Assembly (NCBI GenBank): GCA_019914995.1
Contig: CM034126.1
Location: 6,391,001-6,455,000, forward strand
Direction of reading: 5' to 3'
DNA: 64,000 bases
Source: Acanthochlamys bracteata
Lineage: Eukaryota > Streptophyta > Magnoliopsida > Pandanales > Velloziaceae
A program made the position numbers and the translations under genes. The notes under the pieces are model-generated. The model saw only the letters and a list, made by a program, of their open reading frames with translations, had not been told where the DNA came from and searched no databases. Shown here piece after piece: positions 1-12,775 of this stretch (positions are counted from its first letter, which is position 1; every line of letters starts with the position of its first letter).

Positions 1-3000
1 ATAGCTAGCAAAAAGAGATAAATGCATTTCTCCCTTTTACTGTTTTTTGATGAGGATCGACAGCGAGTCCAAAGGTCCCAGATTTACAATTAACCCAACT
101 TCAAAGGAAGTTTCTGTTTCTAACTCTCGGCTGACTGGAGAATACCACAAATAATAATAATAACGAAGCTTCTCGTTGATATCATTTCATGCTGTTGTGG
201 TTATGACTTTCCTCTATTTTAGAGAGGTTGAAGGTTTAGATTAAAGGTAGCCATTGTTTACTTCTTAAAAAAAGTTGAACTTTCCATGCATGACTTAACT
301 TTAGCGTAACACAAGATCAACACTACTAATTCAAAGTCCCATCTTTTACTAAGTACAGTTTTTCTCTTTGATGCTTGTAATAAACGTGAAGTATTTCTTG
401 TGTATGTATGAACGAGGAACATAACTCATGTGTCAAGTGTAGGTTTCATTTGTTATATCCTGGTTGTTTCTGAAGCAACTAAAAAAGGTCAAAACTATCC
501 AAATTATTCAACTTTCCTTCTATGATGATTTTCTAAACCGAATTCAATTTTCAACCCAGCTTTCTCCCTCTCGGCTACTTGAATCCAGTTTACAGTCGAT
601 ACAAAGCATACCCATCTCAACATATAACCAATTATGTTGTTCAAAAGTGGCTACAACTTTCCAAAAACTTCAATCATTTCCGTCTCACGTTCATCAAAGA
701 AAATGAAATGAAAAGAAAGAAAGAACATGACCTTCCACATCAATCGAAGTGACCAATCTATGTTTGTCTGTTAATGGAGCCAAGAGACCAAAACGAAAGA
801 TTCTGTTTTTGTATGCTGTAGCTTTTCTTTTTTCCTTCACTGTACTCTCCTCATTTCAAGTTTAACGACATGGGTTGTTATCACACTCCCAGAAAACATG
901 ATTCTTATAATGACATGGGTGGTTGTTTTTTCAGAAGAAAATTTTTGGAAATATCTCCTACATTATCTTCATAATAAAGAAAAAACGGAAGCATGCAAAT
1001 GGAGTACTCATTTTTTTGTTGAGGATTTTTAAGTGGTTAGGAGAGTTTGGTATGACTCTTTATTCTTTTAAACATCAGTACACGAAAAAGTAAAGTTTCA
1101 GACAAAGAGTTACAAGGAGATTCCTTTCTTTTTTTTAGTTTCTTTTTGTCTTTATCAGTTTGTTTTTAAAACTGTAAGCTGATATATTTTTCAAATTATA
1201 AAAAAAAAAAAGAAAATACTGTAAGCTGGAACAAAAATTCTATCACGTCAAACTTTTTGATGTTATACGAAAATATGCTTTAAATCACCAACGCTCCAAA
1301 CTCTTGCAAACCAAATCTTCCTAATAGATATTCTGATTTTATTTCGCTGTAAAATTTAGGAAAAAAGAACAGCAAAGAAAAGAACACGTGATACAGCAGC
1401 ATTCCTGTCGCTTCTCTCAACTGTTCCCTTTTCTAATACTACCGACGCTGATCTGTCGCTCACTACAGGTTCATTGCTCCTTAAAATAGACTACACTGTT
1501 AATCCTACGACGTAGTAAAAATGGTTTTTCTAAAATCTAAAATCATATTTCAATATATAACTATTCGTATAAAATTAATTATACTATATTAAACTAAATA
1601 TTTTGTGAATAATGGTTTTAGTGTAGGAATAGCGTTCGTTAGAAAGCTGTTTGTGTGTTTGTGTAGAAGGAAACAATGGCTTTGCAGGTTCTCATTAGTC
1701 TCGCTTCTGTTGTTCTTCGAGCGTAATTATTGTTTTTGTTAATTAACAAAAAAGTGATTGATGTTCACAGCAGGAAGAAGGTGGGTGGATTTAATTTGTG
1801 GTTGCAGCCACTGAAACGAGAAAGGAATCTTCATTATAATGGCTCTCCTTCCTTCGGCACACTCATCGTTGCCTCTCCAACTTCGTCCTTCTAATCGTCT
1901 TGCTCGATCAGTTCAACTGATTATGACATTTAAAAGTCGGACAATATATGGTTATGACATAATTGTTAAAAAAAAAATCTAATCAAAACATCGACAATAA
2001 CCTTTGAAGCATCAACCCTGTTCATATCTAACTTGCTCCGTGGTAGACGCAGACCCTGTCTAAAACCCGCTTGGTTCCGGCATCCTGCAACCGTTTGGCT
2101 TCCATACGTTCGGTACGTTTAAAATCTGAAATAAATTTTTTTTAAAATAAAATATATTTTTATTTAAAAAAAATTATTTTTTATTTTTTAAAAAATATAA
2201 AAATATATAATAAAAATATTTTATTATATAAAATTTTTTTATACTATCTAAAATTTTAAATAAAATTTTTAAATACTTATAAAATATATATTAAAAAATA
2301 TAAAATTAAAAAAATTAAAAAAAAGTGTTTAGAATGCAATTCTAAACACACTCTTTATAGACAATCTTTGGTAGCGCGGTTTTTGGTTCCTATTTTAGAT
2401 TTTAATTTTTTTAAAAGCATAAGTGTTGTTGTAATTTCGTATTTTGTGTAAAGTATTATATTGAAATATCATTTTGGTATATGAAAATCATTGTTTAACA
2501 GTCTCAATTTTTACGAGGAAGTTGGTTGAGAATAATCTTGGAGGAATACAGAGTACTTATTTTAAAAAAGAATTATTTTATCTGAAAATTCTCCTGAACT
2601 TGTCAAAATGTGTAAATTAACTTGCGGCCACTATTACATATAGACTCAGGCTCGTTATACGTTTCATCATTTAAATCTTGTTATTTATTATTTAAAAAAA
2701 TTTCTGTACTATTTTCAATATTTTCTTAAACTTTAGAAAATACGTATATTATACATTTTAAAATTATTATATAATATCTTTATTGAATAATTTCATTTTA
2801 AAAAATATATAAAAATTTTCTTATTTGTAAAATGCTCTGTTTTTGAGCAATCCCAAACCATCCCTCAGAGATTTGAGCTCACAAAACTTTTGAAAAAGTG
2901 GAAATGTTAGAATTTTTTTGTTGCTAAACCAACTAATAATTAATGAGTAATGATTGACCAGAACTTGGTTTGATCTAATTTAGTGATCAAGTTTAGAGAA

Positions 3001-3620
3001 ATTACGTAGTTAATGCAGGTGAGAGAGCATTTTCGATCCCGAAGCAAATTTTTTTAATCTTATTTTTTAAATCTAAGAGGGATGGAAATTAAGTTTTGTA
3101 TTAGTCAAAAAAATTTTATTGCCATTTAACGTTTAAAATCTATGATAAATAGTTCACATTATTTTGTAGAATTGCTTTCTATTCCTTATAATTACTTAAT
3201 TACTGTTTTCTCCCTCATTTTGTAATTCTACACAAACTACACTATTTGAACTAAAATTCCTTTTGTATTATAATGTGTTATATTTGTTTCAAAATTATTT
3301 TGAAGTTTGTAATATGTAATTCGTTTTTCAAAATTTAATCAAACTTTTATGTAAATACTAACTATATCATATAGGGTTGTGCGTTTTAAATATCTTTTTT
3401 ATTTCTTTTAAAAATTAAAAAATAGATAATATTATACATTATAAAATTTTTATTTGATAAATAAAATAGCTTATCAAAATTAAAATTTTAATCTAAAATA
3501 TATTTTATTTAAGCAATTTTAAATGATCTCATAATATTAGTAAGTTTAATTATTACTTAAGTCTGTGAAGCTAGGCAGATACCTAGATCACGGACAGACG
3601 ACATTTAACGTCCCCCGCAA
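1..3620. other. AT-rich intergenic region, no supported gene
   Basis: No open frame here has a recognisable protein, and codons are broken by frequent stops on both strands. The stretch 2100-2320 is almost pure A/T, and further A/T-rich pieces lie at 2690-2825 and 3390-3540. A CACGTG core lies at 1385-1390. A short ATG frame at 1839-1982 has a serine, leucine and arginine-rich start, described under findings. The right end grades into the promoter of the TRM-family gene. Confidence 0.6.
2089..2400. repeat. AT-rich MITE-like foldback remnant
   Basis: A block of about 220 bp of nearly uninterrupted A/T, rich in TATAAAATT and TTTTTAAAA runs that can fold on themselves, is bordered by GC-containing ends with CCGTTTGG-like and GGTAGCGCGG sequence. 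Near its right edge, 2325-2349 is a perfect inverted repeat with 11-bp arms and a 3-nt loop. The segment at 12536-12775 has the same organisation. No target-site duplication could be fixed, so the family is not assigned. Confidence 0.25.
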
Positions 3621-3636
3621 AATCTCTCTCTTACTT

Positions 3637-3642
3637 CACGTG
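3637..3642 (+). promoter_or_regulatory. G-box core CACGTG upstream of the TRM-family gene
   Basis: A palindromic CACGTG hexamer lies roughly 150 bp upstream of the pyrimidine-rich stretch (about 3835-3920) that looks like the start of the 5' leader. In plants this core binds bZIP and bHLH factors. The position suits a promoter element, but a hexamer is weak evidence by itself. Confidence 0.25.
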
Positions 3643-3789
3643 ATTTCACTTTCAAACCTAAACAAATAATTAAATAAAATAAGTTTGCTATTGAATTATT
3701 ATTTTTATTTTGGTTCTGCTGCTACTAGCTGTAGGTAGCATTCTAGTGAATCTGTTCCTGTTTTTTCTGCTGCAAACTCGTTCGTGTGG

Positions 3790-5994
3790 TACCGAGAACA
3801 CGACAACAAACCACCACTGACCACCCCATTCCCACTCCCCCACACTCTCTTTCCTTCGTTTCTTTCTTTCTTTCTTTCTTCTACATGGTTATTGTTGTTC
3901 TTCTTCTCTACCTGTTCCAAAATGCTGATGAACATTTTCTTACCTGATGGTGATTCACAAGACCTCTCGTTACTCAAGGTGGGGTGTTGTTCTCAGTGCT
4001 GCTTCATTGGCTCTGGTTTTTCATGGGTTTTGAACTTTAGATTTTGATTAAGTTTTCGACATTTAATTTGCCTTTAGATTGGATCTTTTTCTTTCTTGAA
4101 GGAAAGTTTCGAACTTGGAGGTTTTTTTTTGTGCATTTCTGGTCTGGGAATTAATCATGTATGGTTGCTTGGTTCATTGTTCCTCTACCTATCTCGTTAG
4201 ATTTTTGAATCTTTTTATTCTATTTAATCGCTTCTTCTTTTGGTTTGGTGAATTCTTTTCGTTCTGGGATATGACGTTTCATTGGAGAGCTAGATTTATT
4301 GCTTCTGCCTGCGAGCTGGGTTTTTCTTTTTTTCAATTTTAAAGTTATACGCTTCTGTTTTTATGGGCGTTCCTTATTTGTTTTCCGGCAATCCCTGGAT
4401 TCGGAGTTCAGAACCTGCACATTGATTTTGATTTTGATTTTGATGTTGATTCGATCTATATTTGTTTATTGATTATGTGATCTTCTTCTTTTTACATTGA
4501 GAATCCATCGTCTTTAAGTAGATTTTCTTACTTTTTGTTTTTCTCCTTTGGTCTTGGAAGGTGCCTCTTTCAGGAAACATTTACCCCTAAAATATGATCC
4601 CTTTTCATTCTGGTTGGAATTTCTATATTTGTTTCCCTTTTGTGTTTTCCTGATAATGTTAACTGTTGAGTTTTCAAGTAATATCAGAATCCGAGTTCTA
4701 TTTTTTTTTTTTTTTCATTTTAACTTTAATCACTAATAATAGGAATCTCTGCGAAAAAGACTGCCTTTTCTTCAAGATAACTTGAACTTTTCGTATCTTT
4801 TGAAAATACATCTATCAATCTCTGATCTTTTGGGTGCTCTGTCATGCATGATTTTTGCTGGAAAGAGGATTGCTTTTTATTAATATCTATGAAATTTATA
4901 TCCTTAAGTACCCTATATTGCAGCTTTAAGTCTCGTTATCATCTTGTGAACTTTTAAAGATAAAGATTTCAGCTTTTCTTTGCTGAAAGATTCCATCATC
5001 TTCTGTCAACTCTCCCTTCGATCTTGTGTAACAAATTCTCCTTTCTTCACTGAGTAGAAGAGAATAGCATTGGCTTAATTGTTTGGGTTACGTTCTGGTC
5101 TTATACTTTTCTTAAGCTTGTGGTGTCTCTACTTTTCTCTCTTATCTTAACCATCTCGTATGATTCTATGAAGTAATCTTGTGTATCTAGCCGTTGTCTC
5201 TACTTTTCAGTTTCCAGCTAAGAGTCCTATGTATTTCCTATCAGGTGAGACTATTGGATGGTGTAATTTATCTTCTATTAATCCACTTTTTAACTTATTA
5301 GATGAATTACTCATTGCAAAATATCTACACATTTAGCGTTGAGTTAGGTGTGGTGATCCTCTTTTAGGTTTAAATGCTACGCTATTACTGTGGAAAATCT
5401 CCACTCGTAATTGTGATATTTTCTGGCTGTCTGATATTTCTGTCTATGTTGTAGCAAGTCTTAATCCCCAGAAATGTCGTCGGAAAGGCAGTCAGCAAAT
5501 ATGTTTTCTTATACCTGGCACAAATATTTAATTTATGCAAGCAATTTGTATGGTGAAAAATCGCCTAGTAGTTATTGGGAATTTACCCAATTATCTTATT
5601 AATTGCAGCCGTGGTTTCTCTATCTCTGTAATATGTCTAGTTCACACTTCACAGTATATTCTCGATAAGCTGTCATATTAATATATAATATATTTGGTAT
5701 CGTGCCATTACATTGGATTATATATACGTCCTTAATTTGCTTTCACATCATTACTCATTCTTTAGAATTCCCAGCTAGCATAGCACATTTATATTGACAT
5801 CAGTACTTTGTCATCTTCTCATTACTGACTTTGGCCTCCTCACCTATCCTTTAGCCTAAAGTTTTATACCTGTGTTTCTAGCTTGCATGCTTTGGGAGAA
5901 TGTTACACTTACCAATATTTGTAGGCAGTTCTGATGGTGGATCTAGAATCTTGATTGAGATGAGATACAAAATAGCTTAAGTTGGAATTTATAG
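3790..5994 (+). promoter_or_regulatory. Probable 5' leader and leader intron of the TRM-family gene, with two uORFs
   Basis: A CT-rich leader-like stretch at about 3835-3920 is followed by a possible donor (CTCAAG|GTGGGG near 3978). About 1.95 kb of T-rich intron-like sequence follows, then an acceptor (GTAGGCAG) ending at 5928. The proposed second leader exon starts at 5929 and carries two complete short upstream frames, 5934-5954 and 5960-5980, each six codons plus stop, before the main ATG at 5995. Leader introns are common in plant genes of this type. The exact transcription start and first exon boundary are inferred. Confidence 0.4.
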
Positions 5995-8900
5995 ATGAGT
6001 TGTGCCATGGATTTTGCAGGTGCTGTGACGCAGAACAAGAAAGCTAGAGACCTTCAGAAGCCATTCCTTGGATGCGTAGGAAGGATGATTAACATATTTG
6101 ACCTCAGCGCCGGTATGCCAGGCACCAAGATGCTCACAGACAAGCCTCATAGTGAATGTATGTACTCTCTTTCTCTCTCTTTTGCCTTTATTGGCCTGCC
6201 TTTTTATTCCTTAAGGAATTTCATAAACAAAAGTTTTGATCATAGTGCTTCCAGCCAGCTTATGTGGTTCTTATTAAGTGTTGAGCAAAAAATGTTGTCT
6301 TGAAAATTCCAAATTTCTAAGTTTTCCTGATTCTGTTGTATGTGGGTGGGCGACTGTACTGTATCAATAGTATCAAGTTTTATGTAGTGTCTTGTTGCTG
6401 TTTCTGACATTAAATGAACAATTATCTTGCTGATTGAAGTGCATTGAGAGTCCGTCTGCTGATGTTCCCTGTAACCTTGAAGGCCCGGCTTTTGTTTTGT
6501 ATCCTTGAACCGTGAATGTTTATAATAATCATGCTTATAATGCAATTTGATATTTGATGTGTTTGAGCTTATGCATCTAGTTGAAGATGTTGGTGTATCC
6601 TATGTCATATGTACTTTTCAAGTTCTCTTATGCTTGCTTGATTATGAGTATATTTATCTACATCTAAGCTAACATCATTCAAATTACAGGCTCTCCAAAC
6701 CGTAACCGGCATGACACTGTGAAGAAACCTTCTGATCCTATCACTTCTCAGATTGAGGATAAAGCAGTAAGAACTCGACTACATTAGTCATTCTCAACTC
6801 TTAACCTTGCCACGGTTTGCTCGTAATATTTCTTTTTGGTTATTTTTCATACTTTAGGTAGTTCGGGAAATAAAGAAGGGTTCTTCAAGAAAAAAGTCTG
6901 GAGGGACACCAATGAAGATGCTTATAGCTCAAGAGATGTCAAGGGAGACAAATTCCAAGCAAAGTCCTCCAAGTGTTGTAGCGAAGTTAATGGGACTTGA
7001 TACCCTTCCTCCTCAGCAGCAAGGCTTCTTTACAAAACAGAACTTGCAAGAGGGATATCCTTGCAATAGCATGACCAGAGCTCATCAAGATTCTAGGCAG
7101 ATCGACGATAGGTGCTTCAGCAATTATTTAGCGCATGAGAATGATTATATAGATGTATTTGAAGTTTGGCAGCAACCTTCAAGAATCAATCAAAGCAAAG
7201 ACCAATCTCCACAGAAAGGCAGATTTAATGACAACCAACATGAAAAGAGGATGGCCCTTGTCAGACAGAAATTCATGGAAGCAAAACGCCTATCCACTGA
7301 TGTGAAGCTTCTTCAATCAAAGGAGTTTCAAGATGCACTAGAGGTTCTAAGCTCAAATAAAGATTTGTTCTTGAAGTTTCTTGAAGAGCCAAATTCATTG
7401 TTTTCAAAGCAGTTAAACGAGCTCCATACTGTTCACTCGTTGCCCCAAACAAAGCGGATAACTATATTGAAACCATCCAAGACAACTGGTATGAAAGATG
7501 AAAAGCAGGTGAAGAAACAACTGTATGGTGCTGCTGTGGAAGTCCTGGGGAGGGAGACAGACAAGCTTTATAGGTCTTCTAGTTTGGGTAGCCTAAAGAC
7601 TGAAAATCTATCCCAGCCAACCAGAATAGTGGTCTTGAAACCTAGCCCTGTGAAGCGCATTGATGCAAGGACCGTGTTCCTCTCTCCAATTTCATCTCCA
7701 AAGTTATCAGATACTCAAATCATATGCAATGGTCCAGAAGGTGACGAGGATGTTTCTTCAAGAGAAGTTGCCAGTGAGATTACTTGTCAGATGAGAGAAA
7801 GTTTTAGTAATCATCAGAGGGATGAATCAATGCTGTCTTCAGTTTTCTCAAATGGATATATAGGAGATGAAAGTTCTTTCAACAGGTCAGAAAATGAGTA
7901 TATTGAAGAAGATGGTAACTACAGTGACTCAGATATCACAACTCCCACTTCACGTCATTCTTGGGACTGTGTTAACAATAGGTTTGAAAGTCCTTACACT
8001 CAGTCCTCATTTAGCCATGCATCATATTTTCCTGAGCCATCAGTGTTCAGGGAAGCAAAAAAGAGGCTCTCTGAGAGGTGGGCATCAGTTGTTTACAACG
8101 GAATCAATCAAGAAAAGAAGCAAGTAAGAAGAAGTTCGAGGACATTAGGTGAAATGCTTGCAAAACCTAAGATGAAAAAAGAAGAGGAGAGCTGCAGAAG
8201 GCTTGCTCTATCTACCAGCAGGTCATGTGGTGGAGAAGAAGACCTAAGGGCATCAGCATCCTGTTTATCTAGTGATAGGGTGAAAGATACAGTCGTGGAG
8301 GATAACAATCTTCGGAATTTAACCAGATCAAAGTCTGTGCCAGTCTCGTCTTCAGCTTATGAACAACTAGAAGTGAAAGTTAAAGCTTCTGATACTCTTG
8401 GTGACAAACCAGTTGTCTCCAAAGAGGTTAGCAAACCTAAGAGTGGGAAGTCCTCATTATTTAGAGGGAAAGTTTCAAGTTTGTTCTTCTCTAGAAACAA
8501 AAAATTGAATAAGGATAACTCTATACCCCAATCTACTATCATTGCTGACAAAATGAAAATCTCTACTGAATCTGCTGACATGAGCCATAATGGCACACAA
8601 GAAAGCCACAAAATTTTGCCTGATGATAGACTGAAAAATGTTGCTGATGATATTGCTCTCACTGCTGCTGCTTCTCTAGAGACAGTAAACAAGTGTTTCA
8701 AATCAGGGAGTTCGTCATTGCGGGTATGTAGATTGGCATATTGTTACTTTTTCTGTTTAGTTTTATACTATTCCCATTTAAAAATGTATATAATAATTCC
8801 CAGCCAACAGCATAAATGCCATTCTGTTTTAGGCAATCTTCTTTTTTAAGGTTTTTTAGGCTGTGAAAAATATGGAGGTTTTAAGGAGTTTGCGTTTGTG

Positions 8901-9990
8901 CTGAATAGAATTGCAGCAGTTCCAGCACTACTTTTTCAATAGTTTATAGTTTTCATGAATTAGTTCTTAGGATTATTACATTGCTGCAATGGCATGTCTT
9001 TTAGCATAGCTATGAGTGCTAAGTTTGAATTTCAAGTGTTTTTAGATGTAGCTGTCTTACATGAAAACACTTGTTGGACTTTGACAGGAAGCTCTTGCAT
9101 TAGAGAAAAATGGTTTATCACATTTGTCAGCTGAAACCCAGGATCAGCCTAGTCCCATTTCAGTTCTGGAAGCACCTTTTGTAGATGTTGCCAGCAGCAG
9201 CGCACCACAATCATCAGAAAGCATCTGTTCATCACATCCACGTAAGTTCTTTTCTTTATTGTGTCCTGGGAAACTGGGTGGCCTATCTGACTGTGATTCT
9301 GTTGTGGCACCTGCAGAAGCTCTATCTAGATCTGCACCAATTGAATCTCTTGCCCGCACTTTGTCATGGGATGATTGCCAGTGGGAATCATCATCAGGGA
9401 ATAACTTGAGATCACCCAAACTTATTTCCACAGGAGGCTATGAACAAGAAGAAGAAAGGTCATTGCTACTTGAAAAGTTGTTTTCGCTTGTTGGGTTTGG
9501 CAATGAGAACTGGAACGTAGTGTACTCAAAATGGCACTGCCCTGATTGCCCGTTGGATCCCAGGTTAGTTGATGCATTCCTAGATCGTAAAGTTGAAGAG
9601 GCCAAGAGTAGGGAGAGGAGGTCGAATCAGCGGCTCCTCTTTGATTGTGTTAACGCAGCACTTCTAGACATGGGCCAATCTCACTTTTACCTAACAATCC
9701 CATTAGCCTGGGAATACAGAGGGACCAGGAAAGCTACTCCTTTTGATGGGCCAGTGGTTGTTGAAGTGTGTAGAATTGTGGGAGATTTGTTTGCTAGTAA
9801 GTTGTCAACTAGTGATTGCGAGAACGGTAACGTAGTGGTTGATCTATCGGTAAGAGAAGAGATAGGTGGAAGGGGATGGGATGAATCTATTTGGTGGGAG
9901 ATGTATGAGATGGGTACAGAGATAGGAGAGCAGGTGTTGGATGAGTTGTTTATTGATACATTGAAGGACCACAGTGGGACGAATTTGTGA
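5995..9990 (+). CDS. TRM-family (TON1-recruiting motif) protein with DUF3741 and DUF4378
   Basis: Four coding exons fit: 5995-6157, 6690-6766, 6858-8723 and 9088-9990, with GT-AG junctions and a continuous frame of 1002 aa. Visible blocks are an N-terminal motif (LQKPFLGCVGRMINIFDLSAG-type, residues about 20-40), a PPSVVAKLMGLD block at 117-128 (DUF3741), a KRLSERWA/RTLGEMLA region in the middle, and a C-terminal DUF4378 from about 825 with a final acidic segment containing WWEMYEMGTEIGEQVLDEL. In Arabidopsis, TRM proteins recruit TON1 and PP2A to cortical microtubules and the preprophase band, controlling cell shape and division plane. That role here is inferred from family. The long central part is Ser/Lys-rich and probably disordered. 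The start could instead be the second in-frame ATG at 6007. The specific TRM subgroup is not assigned. Confidence 0.88.
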
Positions 9991-10400
9991 AGTCTCAGTT
10001 TATTCTACTTCTATTTATTATCCTTTCCAGAAAGCGGCCCCTTTTTAGGCAATGTTTTCTCTTTCGAAGATCATGGCAGTGGCACTTAACAGCTTTTGGT
10101 ACAAGATTTGCTGAAGAGGCAATTGATTTATATGTTTGTTTGATTTTGGTTTTGCTCATAGTTTGAAGCGGTCCAAATGCTTTGTGTATATAAGTTAGTA
10201 ATCATATCTCTTGTTTGGTTTTCTTCCACATTGCTTGTCAATCTTATGTCTGGTTTTTGGGGGGATGTATGACAATGTGGAAAATAAAGTGTGTAACGAA
10301 CAATAATCATTGCTACTGGGTGCAGCGTACAGCTTAACGGAGAATCTGTTGAAGTTTGTTGTTGGTGAGCACTGCTCAACAAATTGTGAAACATAGCAAG
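9991..10400 (+). other. 3' untranslated region of the TRM-family gene
   Basis: Sequence after the TGA stop has no continuing frame. An AATAAA hexamer at 10283-10288 is a candidate polyadenylation signal about 290 nt past the stop. The true cleavage site cannot be read from sequence alone. Confidence 0.4.
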
Positions 10401-10915
10401 TGCTGATGTGTAATATAGTTTCTATCTTTCTGGCCTAAGGATATTGAAAGAGCTGGGCACATGGTTTACTTAGCATGAAAGGCTACAACAATCCAATGTA
10501 TTTGCCTAAAAGAATGTGTTTGATATGAAGATGCTTTCTACTTCATGTTCATATAACTTCTGTCGTGTTGACGTATTTATTCTGGTATTAAATTCACTTT
10601 TTTGAAGTAAGTTTGTATAACGCGAGTTTGGTGTTGAAAACGAGTTTTAAAACTGATTTTCTGTTTATATTAAAAGTGAGTTTGAAGATGAGTTTTGAAG
10701 TAAAATTTGTAGTTTTAGATTTTAATTTTTAAAAGTATGTTTTTGGTAGACAAAATTTAGTTTAAAATTTAAATTTATTTTAGTTTAAAAGTGAGTTAAA
10801 AATTGAAATTGAGTTTAAAAAAATGAATTTGGAATATAGGTAAACAAATCCGTAGCGAATCAAACTGATTATAAACTAAAGCAAGTTTTTTATTTCCCAT
10901 TAAGCAAGGGCATCC

Positions 10916-11380
10916 ATGACAATATTCCTGGGATTAAGGGTCAAGAAAAGGTACCAGAAATTTATGGAAGAAGCTTCATCAGCTGCTGCTAATCTCTTAT
11001 CTAGAGTTTCGTCCTATGTTAGTGTAGATGGACTATTATATCTTATTATCATGGAAATTAGTTGATAGTGATGAAAGTTGAAGAATCTTGGTGATAACAT
11101 AAACCAAGTTGATTGTGATAGTTGTAGGAAAGGAAATTTGATGTGATGGGGACTGCTACATAAAGCCCGTAACATAAAGTATTTTGCCTGATTTTTTGTC
11201 TATGATTGTGGCCTGATTGCTTTAAGTTGTTCCTGTTCTCCGCTAGTATAATCAAATAATAGTACTTTTGTCATGCAGCAGAAGCAGCAGCAACGCAACG
11301 GCAAAGAAAGGGACAAATTTGGAGCGTTTGGTGCACCAAATCTTGTGTTGGCATTTAATGAGGATGATGAAATGATCTAG
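10916..11380 (+). pseudogene. Possible two-exon gene relic, family unknown
   Basis: Two short stretches read like coding exons. The first (10916-11017) encodes a basic then Ala/Ser-rich helix-like segment containing KKRYQKFMEEASSAAANLL and ends at a plausible donor (TAT|GTTAGT). The second (11279-11380) follows an acceptor (GTCATGCAG) and encodes a QQQRNGKERDKFGAFG segment, then an acidic NEDDEMI end before TAG. Both are phase 0, so splicing would give 67 aa. I do not recognise the family. It may be the 3' remnant of a captured or decayed gene, or a small real gene. Amino-acid composition, not homology, is the only support. Confidence 0.25.
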
Positions 11381-11958
11381 TTAGGTATCAATGCTCTCAC
11401 ATAACTCTATGTCGCATAAAAATGAACAACTACCTCACTGTTTTTTAGTTTGGGATCTAATGGATTCGTGAGGTTATTCAGCCGCGGAATCAGGCGAAAA
11501 CCTGTTTCACTGAGTTAGCAAGGCAAGTAGCCAACAGTATGATGTTTGTTTTGCTGATTATGTACCTTTTTAATTCATTTTTCTGTTAAAAGCTGAAGGA
11601 AATTTCTAACTTAAAAAGGGCATACCTACTGTTTTACTATGAGCAGTAGAGTTGCTTACGTGATTCATGAACTGAGCGTGCTAGCTGCAAGCTCAAGCCA
11701 AACTGGTTTCTCAGCACCACAAGTTTAACTTCAGCACGACGCATTTTGTTATGCCTTGAGTTTACAGACCAAGATCTTACTTAAAAACATTAATGTAGTT
11801 TGTGTAAGAATTATAAATTTTGTGACTTTTACTGTAGTATGTGTGCGCACCGTGGGGCGTACTACTTTCATGTACGTACAAAAGTCGGATGCATTATATT
11901 ACAGTGAGTGTAAATAGAAAGTATTCGAATCAAAGTATTCACCAAAAATTTTGTGAGA

Positions 11959-11980
11959 ATATATATATATATATATATAT
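11959..11980. repeat. (AT)11 microsatellite
   Basis: Twenty-two bases of alternating A and T, followed by a T-rich then AT-rich stretch. Confidence 0.9.
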
Positions 11981-12535
11981 TTTTATTTTAAATATATATT
12001 AATGTATATTAATTTATCAGATTTTTAGATCAAAATAACAAAAAGATTATATTATATTTTAGATTTTTTTTATCATTTTGATAAAAAATTGAACGAAAGC
12101 TAATTTGTGATTTCATTAAGTTAAAAAATTATCGGCATGCTTTCACACATAGTTCTTCGTTTCTACTAGTGAATATTAAATTTAAAATTTTTTTACCAGT
12201 GAGATCGCACTAATATATAATATGTATTTAGTTGGTGATGTGTATATATTTTAAACTATATATATACATGTATTAGTTAGAAGCACTCTGACACTCGAGT
12301 TTTGGCCAGTTCGAATGCTTGATCTTATGGCTATGATTTAATTAAACGAATCGGAGGGCGGAGAATATATCAATAACATATATACTGTCTAAAGAAATGC
12401 AAGCTAACCTCGCCCTTTTTGTAGTCCAGTGATCCAGTAAAGAATATATCTGCTGCAAATAGTGCCATTGCAGCCTAGAATAAAACACGTTAAGCAATAT
12501 TGGTAACCAAACCAACACTCACAAGTGTATTATGA

Positions 12536-12775
12536 GGCCGTTTGGTTTAGTTTACCAAACAAGTAATTTTTTGAATTTTGAATTATATATTTTTTAATAT
12601 ATATTTTATAAATATTTTTAAAAATTTTAAAAATTAAAAAAAATTTTACATAGTGAAATTTTTTTATTACATATTTTTATTAATTTTTAAAAATTAAAAA
12701 ATAAAACATATTTTATATTTTAAAAAAAATTTAGTTTATAAGCACTTCTAACGCTTTGTATATCTATCGCAAACA
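12536..12775. repeat. AT-rich MITE-like block
   Basis: It begins with a GGCCGTTTGGTTTAG-type end resembling the termini of plant PIF/Harbinger-like MITEs. The core is about 180 bp of self-complementary A/T (AAAATTTTAAAAATTAAAA-like runs), and it ends near a GCAAACAC-type sequence. The organisation resembles the block at 2089-2400. No clear target duplication was found. Confidence 0.3.

Noticed and set aside
464..706. 80-codon plus-strand frame near the left edge
   Set aside because: No domain, signal or family resemblance, and it lies in AT-rich intergenic sequence.
6240..6545. 101-codon minus-strand frame
   Set aside because: It overlaps the coding exon/intron region of the TRM gene on the other strand and has no recognisable features.
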